A stretch of DNA of 64,000 nt from Anaerolineaceae bacterium (GTDB lineage Bacteria; Chloroflexota; Anaerolineae; Aggregatilineales; Phototrophicaceae). Location: contig JAPOVC010000014.1 in assembly GCA_026708325.1 (NCBI GenBank), positions 310,001-374,000 of the forward strand. Direction: 5' to 3'. Below, one piece after another: positions 1 through 8,488 of this stretch. The notes beneath the pieces were generated by a model. That model had not been told where the DNA came from, did no database searches, and was given only the letters and a program-made list of their open reading frames with translations. The first letter of the stretch is position 1, and every line of letters begins with the position of its first letter. The translations under genes and the position numbers were made by a program.

Positions 1-1664
1 GCCCTTTCTTCCCCCCGTCGCACTTCCCGTTGATAGACGGCCGAGGGCCACAGACCTTCCGGCCGTGCCAGCATCATCGTCACCATCAGCGTGCCGTAGA
101 GCAACAACCGGAATTCGTCGAATTCACGCAAAAGCTCTGGCAGACCGACCAGAAACAGCGCCCCCACGATGATTCCCGGCAGGCTGCCAAGCCCGCCAAT
201 GATGATCAGACTCAGTACATTGACGGAAACCAGCAGATTGAAACTTGTGGGGAAAATCGTTCCCAGTTTGGCAGCAAAGATGGCGCCGGCGACGCCGCCA
301 GTCGCCGCGCTAATGGTGAAGGCCAGCAATTTGGAGCGCGCCGTGTTGATGCCCATCGCCGAGGCCACGTCCTCGTCCTCGCGGATGGCCATCCATTGCC
401 GTCCGGTTCGTGAATTGTTGAGTCGGGACGAGACGAAAACCGCGAGCAAACAGGCCCCGAGAATGATGTAGTACAGTCGCTGGGGGCCGATCAGTTCAAC
501 GCCGAAAAAGTTGGGCGCCGGGATAAACAAGACACCCTGGGCTCCGCCAATGATGGGCTTTAGCCAGTCGGAGAGCGCCAGCAAGCGGATGATTTCGCCA
601 AAGCCAAGGGTGGCGATTGCCAGATAATCGCCACGCATCCGCAACACCGGCAGGGCCAGTATGAAGCCCGTAAACATGGCCACCAGCAGGCTGACGGGCA
701 GGACCAGCCAGAAATTGAAAACGGTGACGCCCATTTTGTTCTCAATGCCCAGAACACCGGTCGAGGTCAACACGCCCATGGTGTAGGCGCCGACCGCGAA
801 ATTTGTCACGTAGCCGAGGTCGAACAGACCGGCAAGACCCACGGCAATGTTAAGGCCCAGGCCCATCAGGATATAAAGGCCGATATTCGTCAGCACGTCG
901 CTGATGGCGGAACCCACCAGGAGAGGCAGCAGTAGCAACAGGACCGCCAGGCCGCCGACCCGTGTGAATTGCAATGCCCTGGGCGCCGGCCCCTCCCGCC
1001 GGCCCCTGGTTTCCCGAAACCAGGACCAGAACAGGTCCGCAAGGAGGACCACGACAAAGAGAAGGGCCGCCGGCTCGGGCTTGAGCGTGTCCCTGCGCAA
1101 AAACCAGGACAGCGCTTCGCGATCCAGAAACTGCGAGAGCAACTGACGCACCAGTTCACCCAGAATCCCCGCTCCCAACATCCATGCCAGCGCTGTCAGG
1201 AGCGCGTGGCGCAGACGTGCAGGAATGAGATGCACGAAAGCGCCCAGAATGCCGGAAACGCCCAGAGCTCCCGCCAGCATCAGCGCGCCGGACAGCCCGA
1301 CGCCATGGTCAAAGCTGATCAGGCGAACAAGATCCCTGTCCACATTGATGAGCACGGTCCGCAAATTGACCACGGAACTGACAAACATCAGGGCCAGCAG
1401 GGGCAGGCTGGTTACAAGGCCTGCAACCAGGCCTCGAAGCAAACGTTGTCCGGCAGGAACCTGGGTCGACTGCCGACCTGACAGCCAACCGACCAGAACG
1501 GCCGGAGCGACCAGAAGCAACTGTCCCAGGGTAAAGGAATTGCGTACGACTTCCCGCTCGTCAAAGGCAACCAGCATGCCAATGAGCGCGGTATAGAGCG
1601 CAACGCCGCCGGCGATCAGGCCGCTGCGAATGACGCTGCGCCAGTTCGCTGCCAAAGTGGACAT
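1..1664 (-). CDS. livM: LivM-type branched-chain amino acid ABC permease (partial, runs off left edge)
   Basis: Inner-membrane permease of a HAAT-family (branched-chain amino acid/urea/amide) ABC importer. About 554 residues are visible and no stop occurs before base 1. The LivM core starts near residue 255 (GLYILMGLGLNIAVGLAGL) and has LRMRGDYLAIATLGFGEI at 341-358, a cytoplasmic EAA-like loop around 421-440 and the usual LivM ending RPEGLW at 534-539, so only a short tail, or a fused LivG ATPase, is missing. The first 250 residues are an extra hydrophobic block of about six predicted membrane segments, longer than the 425-residue E. coli LivM. The ATG follows the livH stop with no gap, with AAGG 5 nt upstream. 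It probably pairs with LivH; the ATPases must lie left of the window. Substrate unknown. Confidence 0.93.
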   Translation of the reverse strand, partial: MSTLAANWRSVIRSGLIAGGVALYTALIGMLVAFDEREVVRNSFTLGQLLLVAPAVLVGWLSGRQSTQVPAGQRLLRGLVAGLVTSLPLLALMFVSSVVNLRTVLINVDRDLVRLISFDHGVGLSGALMLAGALGVSGILGAFVHLIPARLRHALLTALAWMLGAGILGELVRQLLSQFLDREALSWFLRRDTLKPEPAALLFVVVLLADLFWSWFRETRGRREGPAPRALQFTRVGGLAVLLLLLPLLVGSAISDVLTNIGLYILMGLGLNIAVGLAGLFDLGYVTNFAVGAYTMGVLTSTGVLGIENKMGVTVFNFWLVLPVSLLVAMFTGFILALPVLRMRGDYLAIATLGFGEIIRLLALSDWLKPIIGGAQGVLFIPAPNFFGVELIGPQRLYYIILGACLLAVFVSSRLNNSRTGRQWMAIREDEDVASAMGINTARSKLLAFTISAATGGVAGAIFAAKLGTIFPTSFNLLVSVNVLSLIIIGGLGSLPGIIVGALFLVGLPELLREFDEFRLLLYGTLMVTMMLARPEGLWPSAVYQREVRRGEER

Positions 1665-2765
1665 CTAGGCCTTCTCCGCAGAAAGTCGTTCGCCAAGAAT
1701 GCCCTGTGGCCGAAAGATGAGTACCAGCACCAGCATCGTGAAGGCGATGACGTCCTTGAGTTGATTGGCGCTGGGAATGCCCAGACCGTTCAGCACCAGG
1801 TTGGGGCCGATGGCCTCGATCACGCCCAGAAACATCCCTCCCAACATGGCGCCCGGAATGTTGCCAATGCCCCCCAGCACTGCTGCCGTGAAGGCCTTGA
1901 TGCCGGGGAAGAAACCCATAAAGAAATTGACGCCCTGGGGACGGAAAAGTCCGTTAATGACGCCGGCTGCGCCGGCGAGCGCGCCACCGATGGCAAAGGT
2001 GAAAACGATGATGAGGTCGATGTTCACGCCCATCAGGGTGGCGACTTCCTTGTCTTCCGAGACCGAGCGCATGGCCTTGCCGATGCGCGTGCGTTCGACC
2101 AGCCAGTACAGGCAAATCATCAGGACGATGGCGGAAACGAACACAAAGAGCTGTGCGATCGGTACGTTTATTGATCCTACAGAAAAAGTGCCGCGCAGAA
2201 ATGCCACCGTCGGATAGGCCTTGAAGCCGGAGCCGAACAGCCCGCGAAAGGTGTACTGAATGAAAAAGGAAGCGCCAATGGCCGTGATAAGCGGCACCAG
2301 GCGCGGGGCATTGCGCAGGGGCCGGTAGGCAATGCGTTCCAGCAACACGGCCACGGTCATGGATACCAGCGCCGCAAAGCCCATGAGGATAAGGATTGCA
2401 AGCAGGGGTTGACTGTCCAGAAAGCCGGATTGACGAAAGGAATTCGCCAAAAAGACGGTGGTAAAGGCGCCGGCCATGAACACGTCACCATGGGCGAAGT
2501 TGATCATGCGCAGAATGCCGTAAACGAGAGTATAACCCAGGGCGATCAGCGCGTAAATGCTTCCCTGGGCCAGACCCGCAAACAGCAACGCCAGCCACTG
2601 TTCGAAAGTGAAGCGTCCCTCCAGCAGGGTGTTGCCGGCCCCGATGATGATCAGCGCCACAATGATGATGCGCAGGGCGCTGATGATCAGGTCTACGCCG
2701 GTATGACCTGCGGGAAGGGGGATGCCAAACAGTTTGTTGCGAGAAACCGTGCGTGTTTGGGTCAC
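1665..2765 (-). CDS. livH: LivH-type branched-chain amino acid ABC permease
   Basis: Second permease subunit of the HAAT importer, 366 residues. An N-terminal stretch of about 50 residues with one hydrophobic segment precedes the classic LivH opening (LAQGSIYALIALGYTLVYG, about 65-83, then MINFAHGDVFMAG). The cytoplasmic coupling loop ERTRIGKAMRSVSEDKEV lies near 225-242, and the C-terminus ends FRPQGILGE as in LivH. The start is GTG with a weak GGA 6 nt upstream. It lies between the last of four binding-protein genes and livM. A stem-loop with a T-run (2781-2815) sits just upstream and may reduce read-through from the binding-protein genes, which would keep the permease less abundant than its receptors. 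Confidence 0.93.
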   Translation of the reverse strand: MTQTRTVSRNKLFGIPLPAGHTGVDLIISALRIIIVALIIIGAGNTLLEGRFTFEQWLALLFAGLAQGSIYALIALGYTLVYGILRMINFAHGDVFMAGAFTTVFLANSFRQSGFLDSQPLLAILILMGFAALVSMTVAVLLERIAYRPLRNAPRLVPLITAIGASFFIQYTFRGLFGSGFKAYPTVAFLRGTFSVGSINVPIAQLFVFVSAIVLMICLYWLVERTRIGKAMRSVSEDKEVATLMGVNIDLIIVFTFAIGGALAGAAGVINGLFRPQGVNFFMGFFPGIKAFTAAVLGGIGNIPGAMLGGMFLGVIEAIGPNLVLNGLGIPSANQLKDVIAFTMLVLVLIFRPQGILGERLSAEKA

Positions 2766-2780
2766 AGCGAATCCGTTTAC

Positions 2781-2815
2781 AAAAGGGGCCGGCTACCAGT
2801 ACGATCGCCGGCCCC
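2781..2815 (-). terminator. Intrinsic terminator/attenuator between binding-protein gene and livH
   Basis: Read on the minus strand, a perfect 9-bp stem (GGGGCCGGC at 2815-2807 pairing with GCCGGCCCC at 2793-2785) closes a 13-nt loop and is followed by TTTT at 2784-2781. It lies between the stop of the SBP at 2851 and the livH start at 2765. The short U-run suggests partial rather than complete termination, because livH and livM have no other evident promoter. Function is inferred. Confidence 0.7.
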
Positions 2816-2850
2816 TGTGTATGGTGGAAACGATTTGGTGGTGGACGGGA

Positions 2851-4101
2851 CTACATATCGTCCATCATGGCTTCGGCCTTGGACCAGATCACGTCCGGCG
2901 GCCACTTCCCTTCGTTGACTTCCGCCTCGGTGATCAGGTACATACCGAGCGCTTCGCCCGTCGCACAGTCACCCGTCTCGTTGCAGGTCAGGATGCCGGT
3001 GAGTCCGGCGTGTCCTTCAGTTGCGGAAACAGCGTCTCGAAGTGCTTGCCTGCCGATGACGACGGAACCGTCTTCCTGCTCCATGGCCACGGCTTCAATG
3101 GCATCCAGCAGGATATTGGCGGCGTCATAGGCATGCGCATGGAAACCGCTGGGTGGCGTGCCACCGAATTCGGCGTCCCATTCCTCCAGGAAGGCCGAAT
3201 AGTCATCGCTGGAGAGGTAGGGGCCCGACAGGTACATGCCGATGGCTGCCTCACCGGTGGCCGCGGGGAAGCCGGCCACCAGCAGGCCGTCCGCGCCCAT
3301 CAGGATGGTGTCTTCAAGGCCCGGAATGTCTTGCGACTGGGCGGCCACAAAGTTGCCCTCGGGCTCGAAAATCGGGAAGTACAGGACATCCGGCGGATTG
3401 GTGGCGATTTCGGTCAGGATGGCCGTCATGTCGGTGTCGCCCTTGTTCACGGCGCCCTGGAAGACTACGTCACCGCCCATCTCGCCAAAGGTCCTGGCCA
3501 TCACGGCCTGCAAACCGTCCGTGTAGGGATCGCCGTCGTGGATGGTGGCTGCCGAGGCAGCCCCAAGTTCGTTCATCGCGTACTCCGCAGCCATGGCGCC
3601 CTGGAATTCATCGTTGTGGGCCGTGCGATAGTAACCGGGTTGCCAGAGTCCGCCGGCATCCATGTCCGCGTTGGTCAGGGCCGGTGAAGTGTTGGAGGGC
3701 GAAATCATGAGCATGCCCGCCGCGCTGATGACCGGCAGGGCCGACGCGGCCGCTCCGGAGCAGCTGGTGCCCACCACGCCAAGAATCAGTTCGTCAGAAG
3801 CGATTTTCTGCGCGGCAGTTTGTCCGCCTTCAGCGTTGCAAAGGCTGTCTTCTGTGATCAACTCGATTTCGCGGCCCAGAGAAGTCCGGCCCCGTCTGTT
3901 GAGCGCGATTTCAACCCCGCCAACCGAGTCCTCGCCCAAAAAGGCGACCGGGCCGGACAGGGCCGACATGACGCCAATCGTGACCGGATCGTCCGGGGCC
4001 AACACCACGCAGCCGATTTCGTCGTCGCAATGTCCGTCCGCCTGGACGGCGACGACAAACACCAACAGCAATGCAGTGAGCAACATCGTTCTTGCAAGCA
4101 T
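2851..4101 (-). CDS. HAAT-family substrate-binding protein, array member 1 (nearest livH)
   Basis: Periplasmic receptor of the branched-chain-amino-acid-type importer (Peripla_BP_6/LivJ fold), 416 residues. ATG at 4101 is chosen because GAGGAG lies 6 nt upstream and a signal peptide follows at once (MLARTMLLTALLLVFVVAVQA); an in-frame upstream extension to 4269 lacks these. No lipobox Cys is present. Landmarks shared with the three genes upstream are a Cys pair near 25/31 (CDDEIGC), VTIG, EDSLCNAEGGQTAAQ, GTSCSGAA, ATIHDG, GDTDMTAILTEI, FHAHAYDAANILLDAIE, a second Cys pair (CNETGDC) and EGKWPPDVIW near the end. The Cys pairs suggest disulfides. Ligand not predictable; LivJ homologues bind amino acids, amides or urea. 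Confidence 0.92.
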   Translation of the reverse strand: MLARTMLLTALLLVFVVAVQADGHCDDEIGCVVLAPDDPVTIGVMSALSGPVAFLGEDSVGGVEIALNRRGRTSLGREIELITEDSLCNAEGGQTAAQKIASDELILGVVGTSCSGAAASALPVISAAGMLMISPSNTSPALTNADMDAGGLWQPGYYRTAHNDEFQGAMAAEYAMNELGAASAATIHDGDPYTDGLQAVMARTFGEMGGDVVFQGAVNKGDTDMTAILTEIATNPPDVLYFPIFEPEGNFVAAQSQDIPGLEDTILMGADGLLVAGFPAATGEAAIGMYLSGPYLSSDDYSAFLEEWDAEFGGTPPSGFHAHAYDAANILLDAIEAVAMEQEDGSVVIGRQALRDAVSATEGHAGLTGILTCNETGDCATGEALGMYLITEAEVNEGKWPPDVIWSKAEAMMDDM

Positions 4102-4210
4102 CGTCCACTCCTCAACTCTTCGGCTCTGCCTTTGAATGGATATCGACGTTCTCGCCAGGGCAAACCCTATCGCGCCCGTCTGCATTGTGCAAACTTCACT
4201 GCATCCATGC

Positions 4211-5467
4211 TCATTCAGATTCTTCCGACCCGGGCTTCCACAGAATCGTCGGCGGCCACTTGCCTTCAAACACCTCGGCTTCGGTGATTATGAAGATCAC
4301 CATGGATTCCACGGCACCACAGTCACCTGTAGGGCTGCAACTGAGATTGCCGGTCAAGCCCTCGAAGTCGCGGTAATTGGCAAAGGCATCCCTCAGGGCC
4401 TGGCGTCCTACCAGGGTGGTGCCGTCTTCGCCTGTGATGGCGACCGCCTCAATGGCATCCAGTACCATATTGGCCGCATCGAAGGAGTGGGCGTGGAAGC
4501 CGCTGGGCGGCGCCTCGCCGTATTTGTCGAACCACAATTCAAGAAAGGCCTCATAGGGCTCACCTGTGACCGCCGGGCCGGTCAGCATCACGCCCAGCGC
4601 CGCCTCTCCGGAATCGATCGGGAAGCCCTCCACGAGCAGGGCGTCGGCGGTCAGCATGATGACGTCTTCAAGACCCGGAATGAACTTGGCCTGGGCAACC
4701 AGATAGTCGCCCTCCGGCTGGAAGATCGGGAAGAAAAGCACGTCCGGCGGATTGGAGGCGATATTGGTCAGGATGGCGGACATGTCGGTATCCCCGACGT
4801 TGACGGCGCCGCTAAAGGTGATCTCGCCTCCAAATTCCACAAAATTACGTTCCGTGGCCAGGGCCAGATCAAAGGCGTAATTGCTGCCATCGTGAATGGT
4901 CGCCATGGTGCGTGCGTCCAGTTCTTCGTAGGCGAACTGGGCGGCAACAGCGCCTTCCAGCAGGTTGTTGTAGACCGTCCGGAAGAAGCCAGGCATCCAG
5001 ACACCACCCGCATCGCGGTCCGGGTTGGTCAGGGCGGATGAAGTTGTCATTGGGGAAACCATCAGGAATCCGGCATTGCTGGCGATGGGTATGGCCGGCA
5101 CGGCCGCACTGGAGCAACTGGGCCCGATGATGGCCACGACCTGTGGGTCGGACACCAGGCGCTGTGCAGCAGTCTGGCCTCCTTCCGGGTTACACAGGCT
5201 GTCTTCGCCAATCAACTCGATTTCACGACCGAGCACCGTATAGTCGCGCTGTTCCATGGCGATTTCTATGCCACCGACGGCGTCATCGCCGAAGAACGAG
5301 GTGGGGCCAGATACGGTCTGCATCCAGGCGATGGTTACGGGGTCATCGGGAGCAAGCGTTACACAACCGATGGCATCTTCACAGGTCGGCTCCTGAGCCA
5401 GGACCGCACCGGCAAGCGACACCCCCAAAAGAACGATTACGATAAGAGCGAACAGAAACCGGGTCAT
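4211..5467 (-). CDS. HAAT-family substrate-binding protein, array member 2
   Basis: Second of four tandem paralogues, 418 residues, Peripla_BP_6 fold. The start at 5467 is supported by GAGGAG 6 nt upstream and a signal peptide (MTRFLFALIVIVLLGVSLAGAV, cleavage near VLA-QE). An upstream in-frame extension to 5638 is not hydrophobic and is rejected. It shares with its neighbours the N-terminal Cys pair (CEDAIGC), VTIAWM, EDSLCNPEGGQTAAQ, GPSCSSAA, ATIHDGS, VNVGDTDMSAILT, FHAHSFDAANMVLDAIE, a C-terminal Cys pair (CSPTGDC) and EGKWPPTILW. It differs from member 1 in the putative ligand loops (for example NVGDTDM versus NKGDTDM), consistent with a different ligand. Export to the periplasm is expected; exact ligand unknown. 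Confidence 0.92.
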   Translation of the reverse strand: MTRFLFALIVIVLLGVSLAGAVLAQEPTCEDAIGCVTLAPDDPVTIAWMQTVSGPTSFFGDDAVGGIEIAMEQRDYTVLGREIELIGEDSLCNPEGGQTAAQRLVSDPQVVAIIGPSCSSAAVPAIPIASNAGFLMVSPMTTSSALTNPDRDAGGVWMPGFFRTVYNNLLEGAVAAQFAYEELDARTMATIHDGSNYAFDLALATERNFVEFGGEITFSGAVNVGDTDMSAILTNIASNPPDVLFFPIFQPEGDYLVAQAKFIPGLEDVIMLTADALLVEGFPIDSGEAALGVMLTGPAVTGEPYEAFLELWFDKYGEAPPSGFHAHSFDAANMVLDAIEAVAITGEDGTTLVGRQALRDAFANYRDFEGLTGNLSCSPTGDCGAVESMVIFIITEAEVFEGKWPPTILWKPGSEESE

Positions 5468-5513
5468 GCCAATCTCCTCAATAATCCATTCCTGCGCATG
5501 GTCGTCGTGTACC

Positions 5514-5569
5514 GGCAGCAGACCCGGGCGCACAGGGTTGATACCGGTAGTCGGCAAAAATCTGCTGCC
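5514..5569. repeat. 9-bp inverted repeat in the spacer between array members 3 and 2
   Basis: GGCAGCAGA at 5514-5522 is matched by its reverse complement TCTGCTGCC at 5561-5569, with a 38-nt interior that itself contains the short palindromes CCCGGG and ACCGGT. It lies in the 177-nt spacer 5468-5644 downstream of the SBP at 5645. It could fold in the transcript as a protective or attenuating stem-loop. No T-run follows, so it is not called a terminator. Confidence 0.4.
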
Positions 5570-5644
5570 AGCCTGGACCCTCTTCGACAGTTGCCGCTGC
5601 CGCAAACGCCTCCAATGAATGCCCACAAGCTCTCCCAAAACGAA

Positions 5645-6910
5645 TTACGCTTCTTCTTCAGGCCCGCCGGTCGCCGGGGTCCAGACAAGTTCCGGAGGCC
5701 AGCGACCTTCAAAAACCTCCGGCTCTCCAATGCGGAAAACGCCAATTGCCTCGGCGGTCGCGCAGTCTCCGGTGGGGGAACAGGCCAGCGAACCGGTTAT
5801 GCCATCAAAACCGCTGGTTGCCGTCATGGCGTCACGCAAGGCCTGACGGCCGATCAGGACGCTGCCATCCTCGCCGACCTGCGCAACAGACTCAATCGCG
5901 TCAAGCAACAGGTTGGTGGTGTCGAAGGCGTGAGCGTGAAAGCCGCCGGGCGGCTCCGCGCCGTAACGTTCCTGCCAAAGGCTCAGGAATTCCCTGTAGG
6001 TCTCGCCCGCGACATTGGGGCCAAACAGGATGACGCCCAACGCAGCCTCACCGGTGGCTACCACGAAACCGGGTGTAAGCAGGTTGTCCGAGCCCATCAG
6101 GATCGTGTTATCCAGGTCGGGAATGTATTGTGCCTGTGCCACCAGAAAATCCCCTTCCGGCTGGAAGATGGGAAAGAATAGCAGGTCAGGACCATGGGTG
6201 GCGATTTCTGTCAGCACGGCGGTCATGTCGGTATCGCCGACGTTTACGGCGCCCTGGTAGACGACTTCGCCGCCCAGTTCAATGAAAGTGCCGATCATGG
6301 CGCCTTGCAAGTCGTGAGCGAAGGTGCTGCCGTCGTGAATGGTGGCCAGGGTCTGTGCGTCAAGGATTTCCCGAGCGAATCGTGCGGCCATTCTGCCCTG
6401 AAGGGCGTTGGTGTGAATGGTGCGAAAAAAGCCGGGCATCCAGGTGCCGCCGCTGTCTCTGTCGGGATTGGTCAGGGTGGAGGAAACGGCAGTGGGCGTG
6501 ACCAGCACGAATCCGGCGCGACTTGCGACAGGGATGGCCGCCTCCGCGGCGCTGGAGCAACTGGGGCCAATGATTGCCAGAATGTGCTCATTGGCCACCA
6601 GGCGTTGCGCTGCCAGCTGACCTCCCTCGGGCGTACACTGGCTGTCCTCACCAATCAATTCGATTTCGCGGCCCAGTAAGATCCCTTCACGTTGGGCAAT
6701 GGCGATTTCAATACCGCCCAGCGAGTCCTCGCCGAAAAATGAATTTGCCCCGGAGGTGACCAGCATCCAGGCGATCGTCACGGGATCGTCCGGGCCAATC
6801 ATCACACAGGCGATTTCGTCCCTGCAGACCAGTCCTTCGGCCGCGCTGGCGACTGTGGGTACAAGCAGACTGGCCACGAGACAGATGGAGGGGAACAACT
6901 GGCGTATTAT
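5645..6910 (-). CDS. HAAT-family substrate-binding protein, array member 3, with ATA at the expected start
   Basis: Third paralogue, Peripla_BP_6 fold, about 421 residues. It has the family landmarks CRDEIAC, VTIAWM, EDSQCTPEGGQLAAQ, GPSCSSAA, ATIHDGS, VNVGDTDMTAVLTEI, FHAHAFDTTNLLLDAIE, CSPTGDC and EGRWPPELVW. Its start is odd. The best Shine-Dalgarno (AGGAG at 6922-6918) is 7 nt upstream of ATA-ATA (6910-6905), right where paralogues have ATG, and the signal peptide (RQLFPSICLVASLLVPTVASA) begins there. The only standard in-frame alternatives are TTG at 6988, which adds a 26-residue non-hydrophobic leader, and TTG at 6898, which removes the positive n-region. The coordinates given assume ATA initiation. 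A sequencing error or reduced expression are also possible. Confidence 0.88.
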   Translation of the reverse strand: MIRQLFPSICLVASLLVPTVASAAEGLVCRDEIACVMIGPDDPVTIAWMLVTSGANSFFGEDSLGGIEIAIAQREGILLGREIELIGEDSQCTPEGGQLAAQRLVANEHILAIIGPSCSSAAEAAIPVASRAGFVLVTPTAVSSTLTNPDRDSGGTWMPGFFRTIHTNALQGRMAARFAREILDAQTLATIHDGSTFAHDLQGAMIGTFIELGGEVVYQGAVNVGDTDMTAVLTEIATHGPDLLFFPIFQPEGDFLVAQAQYIPDLDNTILMGSDNLLTPGFVVATGEAALGVILFGPNVAGETYREFLSLWQERYGAEPPGGFHAHAFDTTNLLLDAIESVAQVGEDGSVLIGRQALRDAMTATSGFDGITGSLACSPTGDCATAEAIGVFRIGEPEVFEGRWPPELVWTPATGGPEEEA

Positions 6911-7023
6911 TTTCTCTCTCCTGCGCTTCGGGCCGGCTGACGACAACGGGGCGACGAATGGCGGCGATGAAAAAAGGATGCAGGACAAGGCTGTTCCGGA
7001 AACAGGCAGTTCCTAACTGCAAC

Positions 7024-7038
7024 CGGTGACCGTCACCG
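7024..7038. promoter_or_regulatory. 15-bp perfect palindrome between array members 4 and 3
   Basis: CGGTGAC-C-GTCACCG (7024-7038) has two perfect 7-bp arms around one central base. It lies downstream of the SBP at 7097 and upstream of the SBP ending at 5645. It is a candidate operator or a short transcript hairpin. No recognisable -35/-10 pair lies beside it, so its role is uncertain. Confidence 0.4.
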
Positions 7039-7096
7039 CTTCAAAGCAATTGGATTGTTCGACTTTAACTGTTTCTTCAGAATCTGACAAACAATC

Positions 7097-8353
7097 TCAC
7101 ATGTCTTCCACCAGGGCGCCCGTTGCAGGTGTCCAGATGAGGCCAGGAGGCCAGTGACCCTCATTCACTTCATTCTCACCGATTTCAAAAACGCCGATGG
7201 CCTCGCCAGTGGCGCAATCGCCCGTTGGGGAGCATTGCAATGAACCCGTGATGCCATCAAACCCACTGGTTGCCGTGATGGCATCCAGCAAACGACCGCG
7301 CCCGATCAAGACATCTCCATTAGAATTCTCAACAGCGATTGCTTCAATGGCATCCAGCAGAATGTTGGTCGCGTCGAAGGCGTGGGCGTGATAGGACCCG
7401 GGCGGAGAACTGCCGTATTTTTCGACCCAGTCCGCGAGAAAGGCGCGGTAGTCATCTCCTGCGACGGCCGGCCCGGACAACAGCATCCCGAGGGCGCCTT
7501 CGCCGGAGTTGAAGGGGAAACTGGCAACCATCAGCCCGCCTGCGCTCATCAATTGAGTCTCTTCCAGCCCGGCGATGGAACGGATCTGGGCGGCAATGAA
7601 GCTGCCCTCCGGTTCAAATATGGGGAAATAAAGGATGTCCGGCGGCTCCGCAGCAATATCTGTGAGGATCGCTGTCATATCCGTGTCGCCGACGTTTATC
7701 GAACCCGCGTAGAGCAATTCACCGCCGCTTTCCACAAACCGTTCCGCCATGACCCTTTGCAGGTTTTCGGCGTAGACGCTGCCATCGTGAATCGTGGCGA
7801 GAGTCCTTGCTCCCAACTCTTCGATCGCGAATTGCGCCGTGACCTCCCCGAGAAGCAGATCATTTTGCGAGGTGCGGAAGTATCCCGGCTGCCAGACTCC
7901 TCCGATGTCGCGCTTTTCCTCCGTCAGCCCTGGTGTGGTATTTGAGGGCGAGATCATGACGTAGCCGGCGCGGCTGATAATCGGCAGGGCGGCGACGGCC
8001 GCGCTGGAACAGCTGGTCCCGATGACCCCCAGCACTTGCTCGTCAGCGACAAGATTCTCCGCAGCGGTCTGACCCCCTTCAGGAGTACAAAGGCTGTCTT
8101 CACCCAGCAGTTCAATCTCGCGGCCCAGCAATTCATTGCCCCTGGCGTCAAGCGCCAGCTCAATTCCACCCAGTGAGTCTTCGCCCAGAAATGCGATAGC
8201 GCCGGACGTGACCAGCATGTAGCCAATGGTCACCGGTTCGTCAGGCCCGATCAACACGCAGCCGCGTTCGTCGTCGCATTCGGATTCCTGGGCCTGGGCC
8301 GTCCCAACCATAAACGTGACAGCCAGCAGCACAATCAATCGCAGCGCATTCAT
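7097..8353 (-). CDS. HAAT-family substrate-binding protein, array member 4 (first of the array)
   Basis: First-transcribed of the four paralogues, 418 residues. ATG at 8353 has GAGAGG 5 nt upstream, followed by a signal peptide (MNALRLIVLLAVTFMVGTAQ, cleavage near AQA-QE). It keeps the family landmarks: CDDERGC near residue 26-32, VTIGYM, EDSLCTPEGGQTAAENL, GTSCSSAA, ATIHDGS, INVGDTDMTAILTDI, YHAHAFDATNILLDAIE, CSPTGDC and EGHWPPGLIW. It has SYHAHAF where the others have FHAHAF/S, and it shares YFPIFEPEGSF with member 1 (members 2 and 3 have FFPIFQPEGD), suggesting two subfamilies. Periplasmic, no lipobox. Ligand unknown. Confidence 0.92.
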   Translation of the reverse strand: MNALRLIVLLAVTFMVGTAQAQESECDDERGCVLIGPDEPVTIGYMLVTSGAIAFLGEDSLGGIELALDARGNELLGREIELLGEDSLCTPEGGQTAAENLVADEQVLGVIGTSCSSAAVAALPIISRAGYVMISPSNTTPGLTEEKRDIGGVWQPGYFRTSQNDLLLGEVTAQFAIEELGARTLATIHDGSVYAENLQRVMAERFVESGGELLYAGSINVGDTDMTAILTDIAAEPPDILYFPIFEPEGSFIAAQIRSIAGLEETQLMSAGGLMVASFPFNSGEGALGMLLSGPAVAGDDYRAFLADWVEKYGSSPPGSYHAHAFDATNILLDAIEAIAVENSNGDVLIGRGRLLDAITATSGFDGITGSLQCSPTGDCATGEAIGVFEIGENEVNEGHWPPGLIWTPATGALVEDM

Positions 8354-8467
8354 TCCGACCTCTCCACGTCAATTAGTCCCTGTACCCTGGCCAGGTCCCG
8401 GCCAGCCCCCTGGGCGCAAGACGTCGCCGACTCCGGGTAGCCAGTGAACCTTCCCTGTTCTTCGCAG

Positions 8468-8488
8468 CTGGAGGAGACAGCCCTCCAG
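8468..8488 (-). other. Hairpin directly after the stop codon of the FG-GAP gene
   Basis: The minus strand carries CTGGAGG and CCTCCAG arms (8488-8482 and 8474-8468) separated by 7 nt, abutting the stop codon at 8491-8489. No U-run follows, so this is at best a weak or Rho-assisted terminator or a 3'-end stabiliser. The 135-bp spacer also holds a GC-rich 6-bp hairpin at 8387-8405. No clear promoter for the binding-protein array was recognised. Confidence 0.45.

Noticed and set aside
1225..1596. Plus-strand open frames within 1-1664
   Set aside because: The minus strand encodes a continuous LivM reading frame over the entire interval, so these are shadows.
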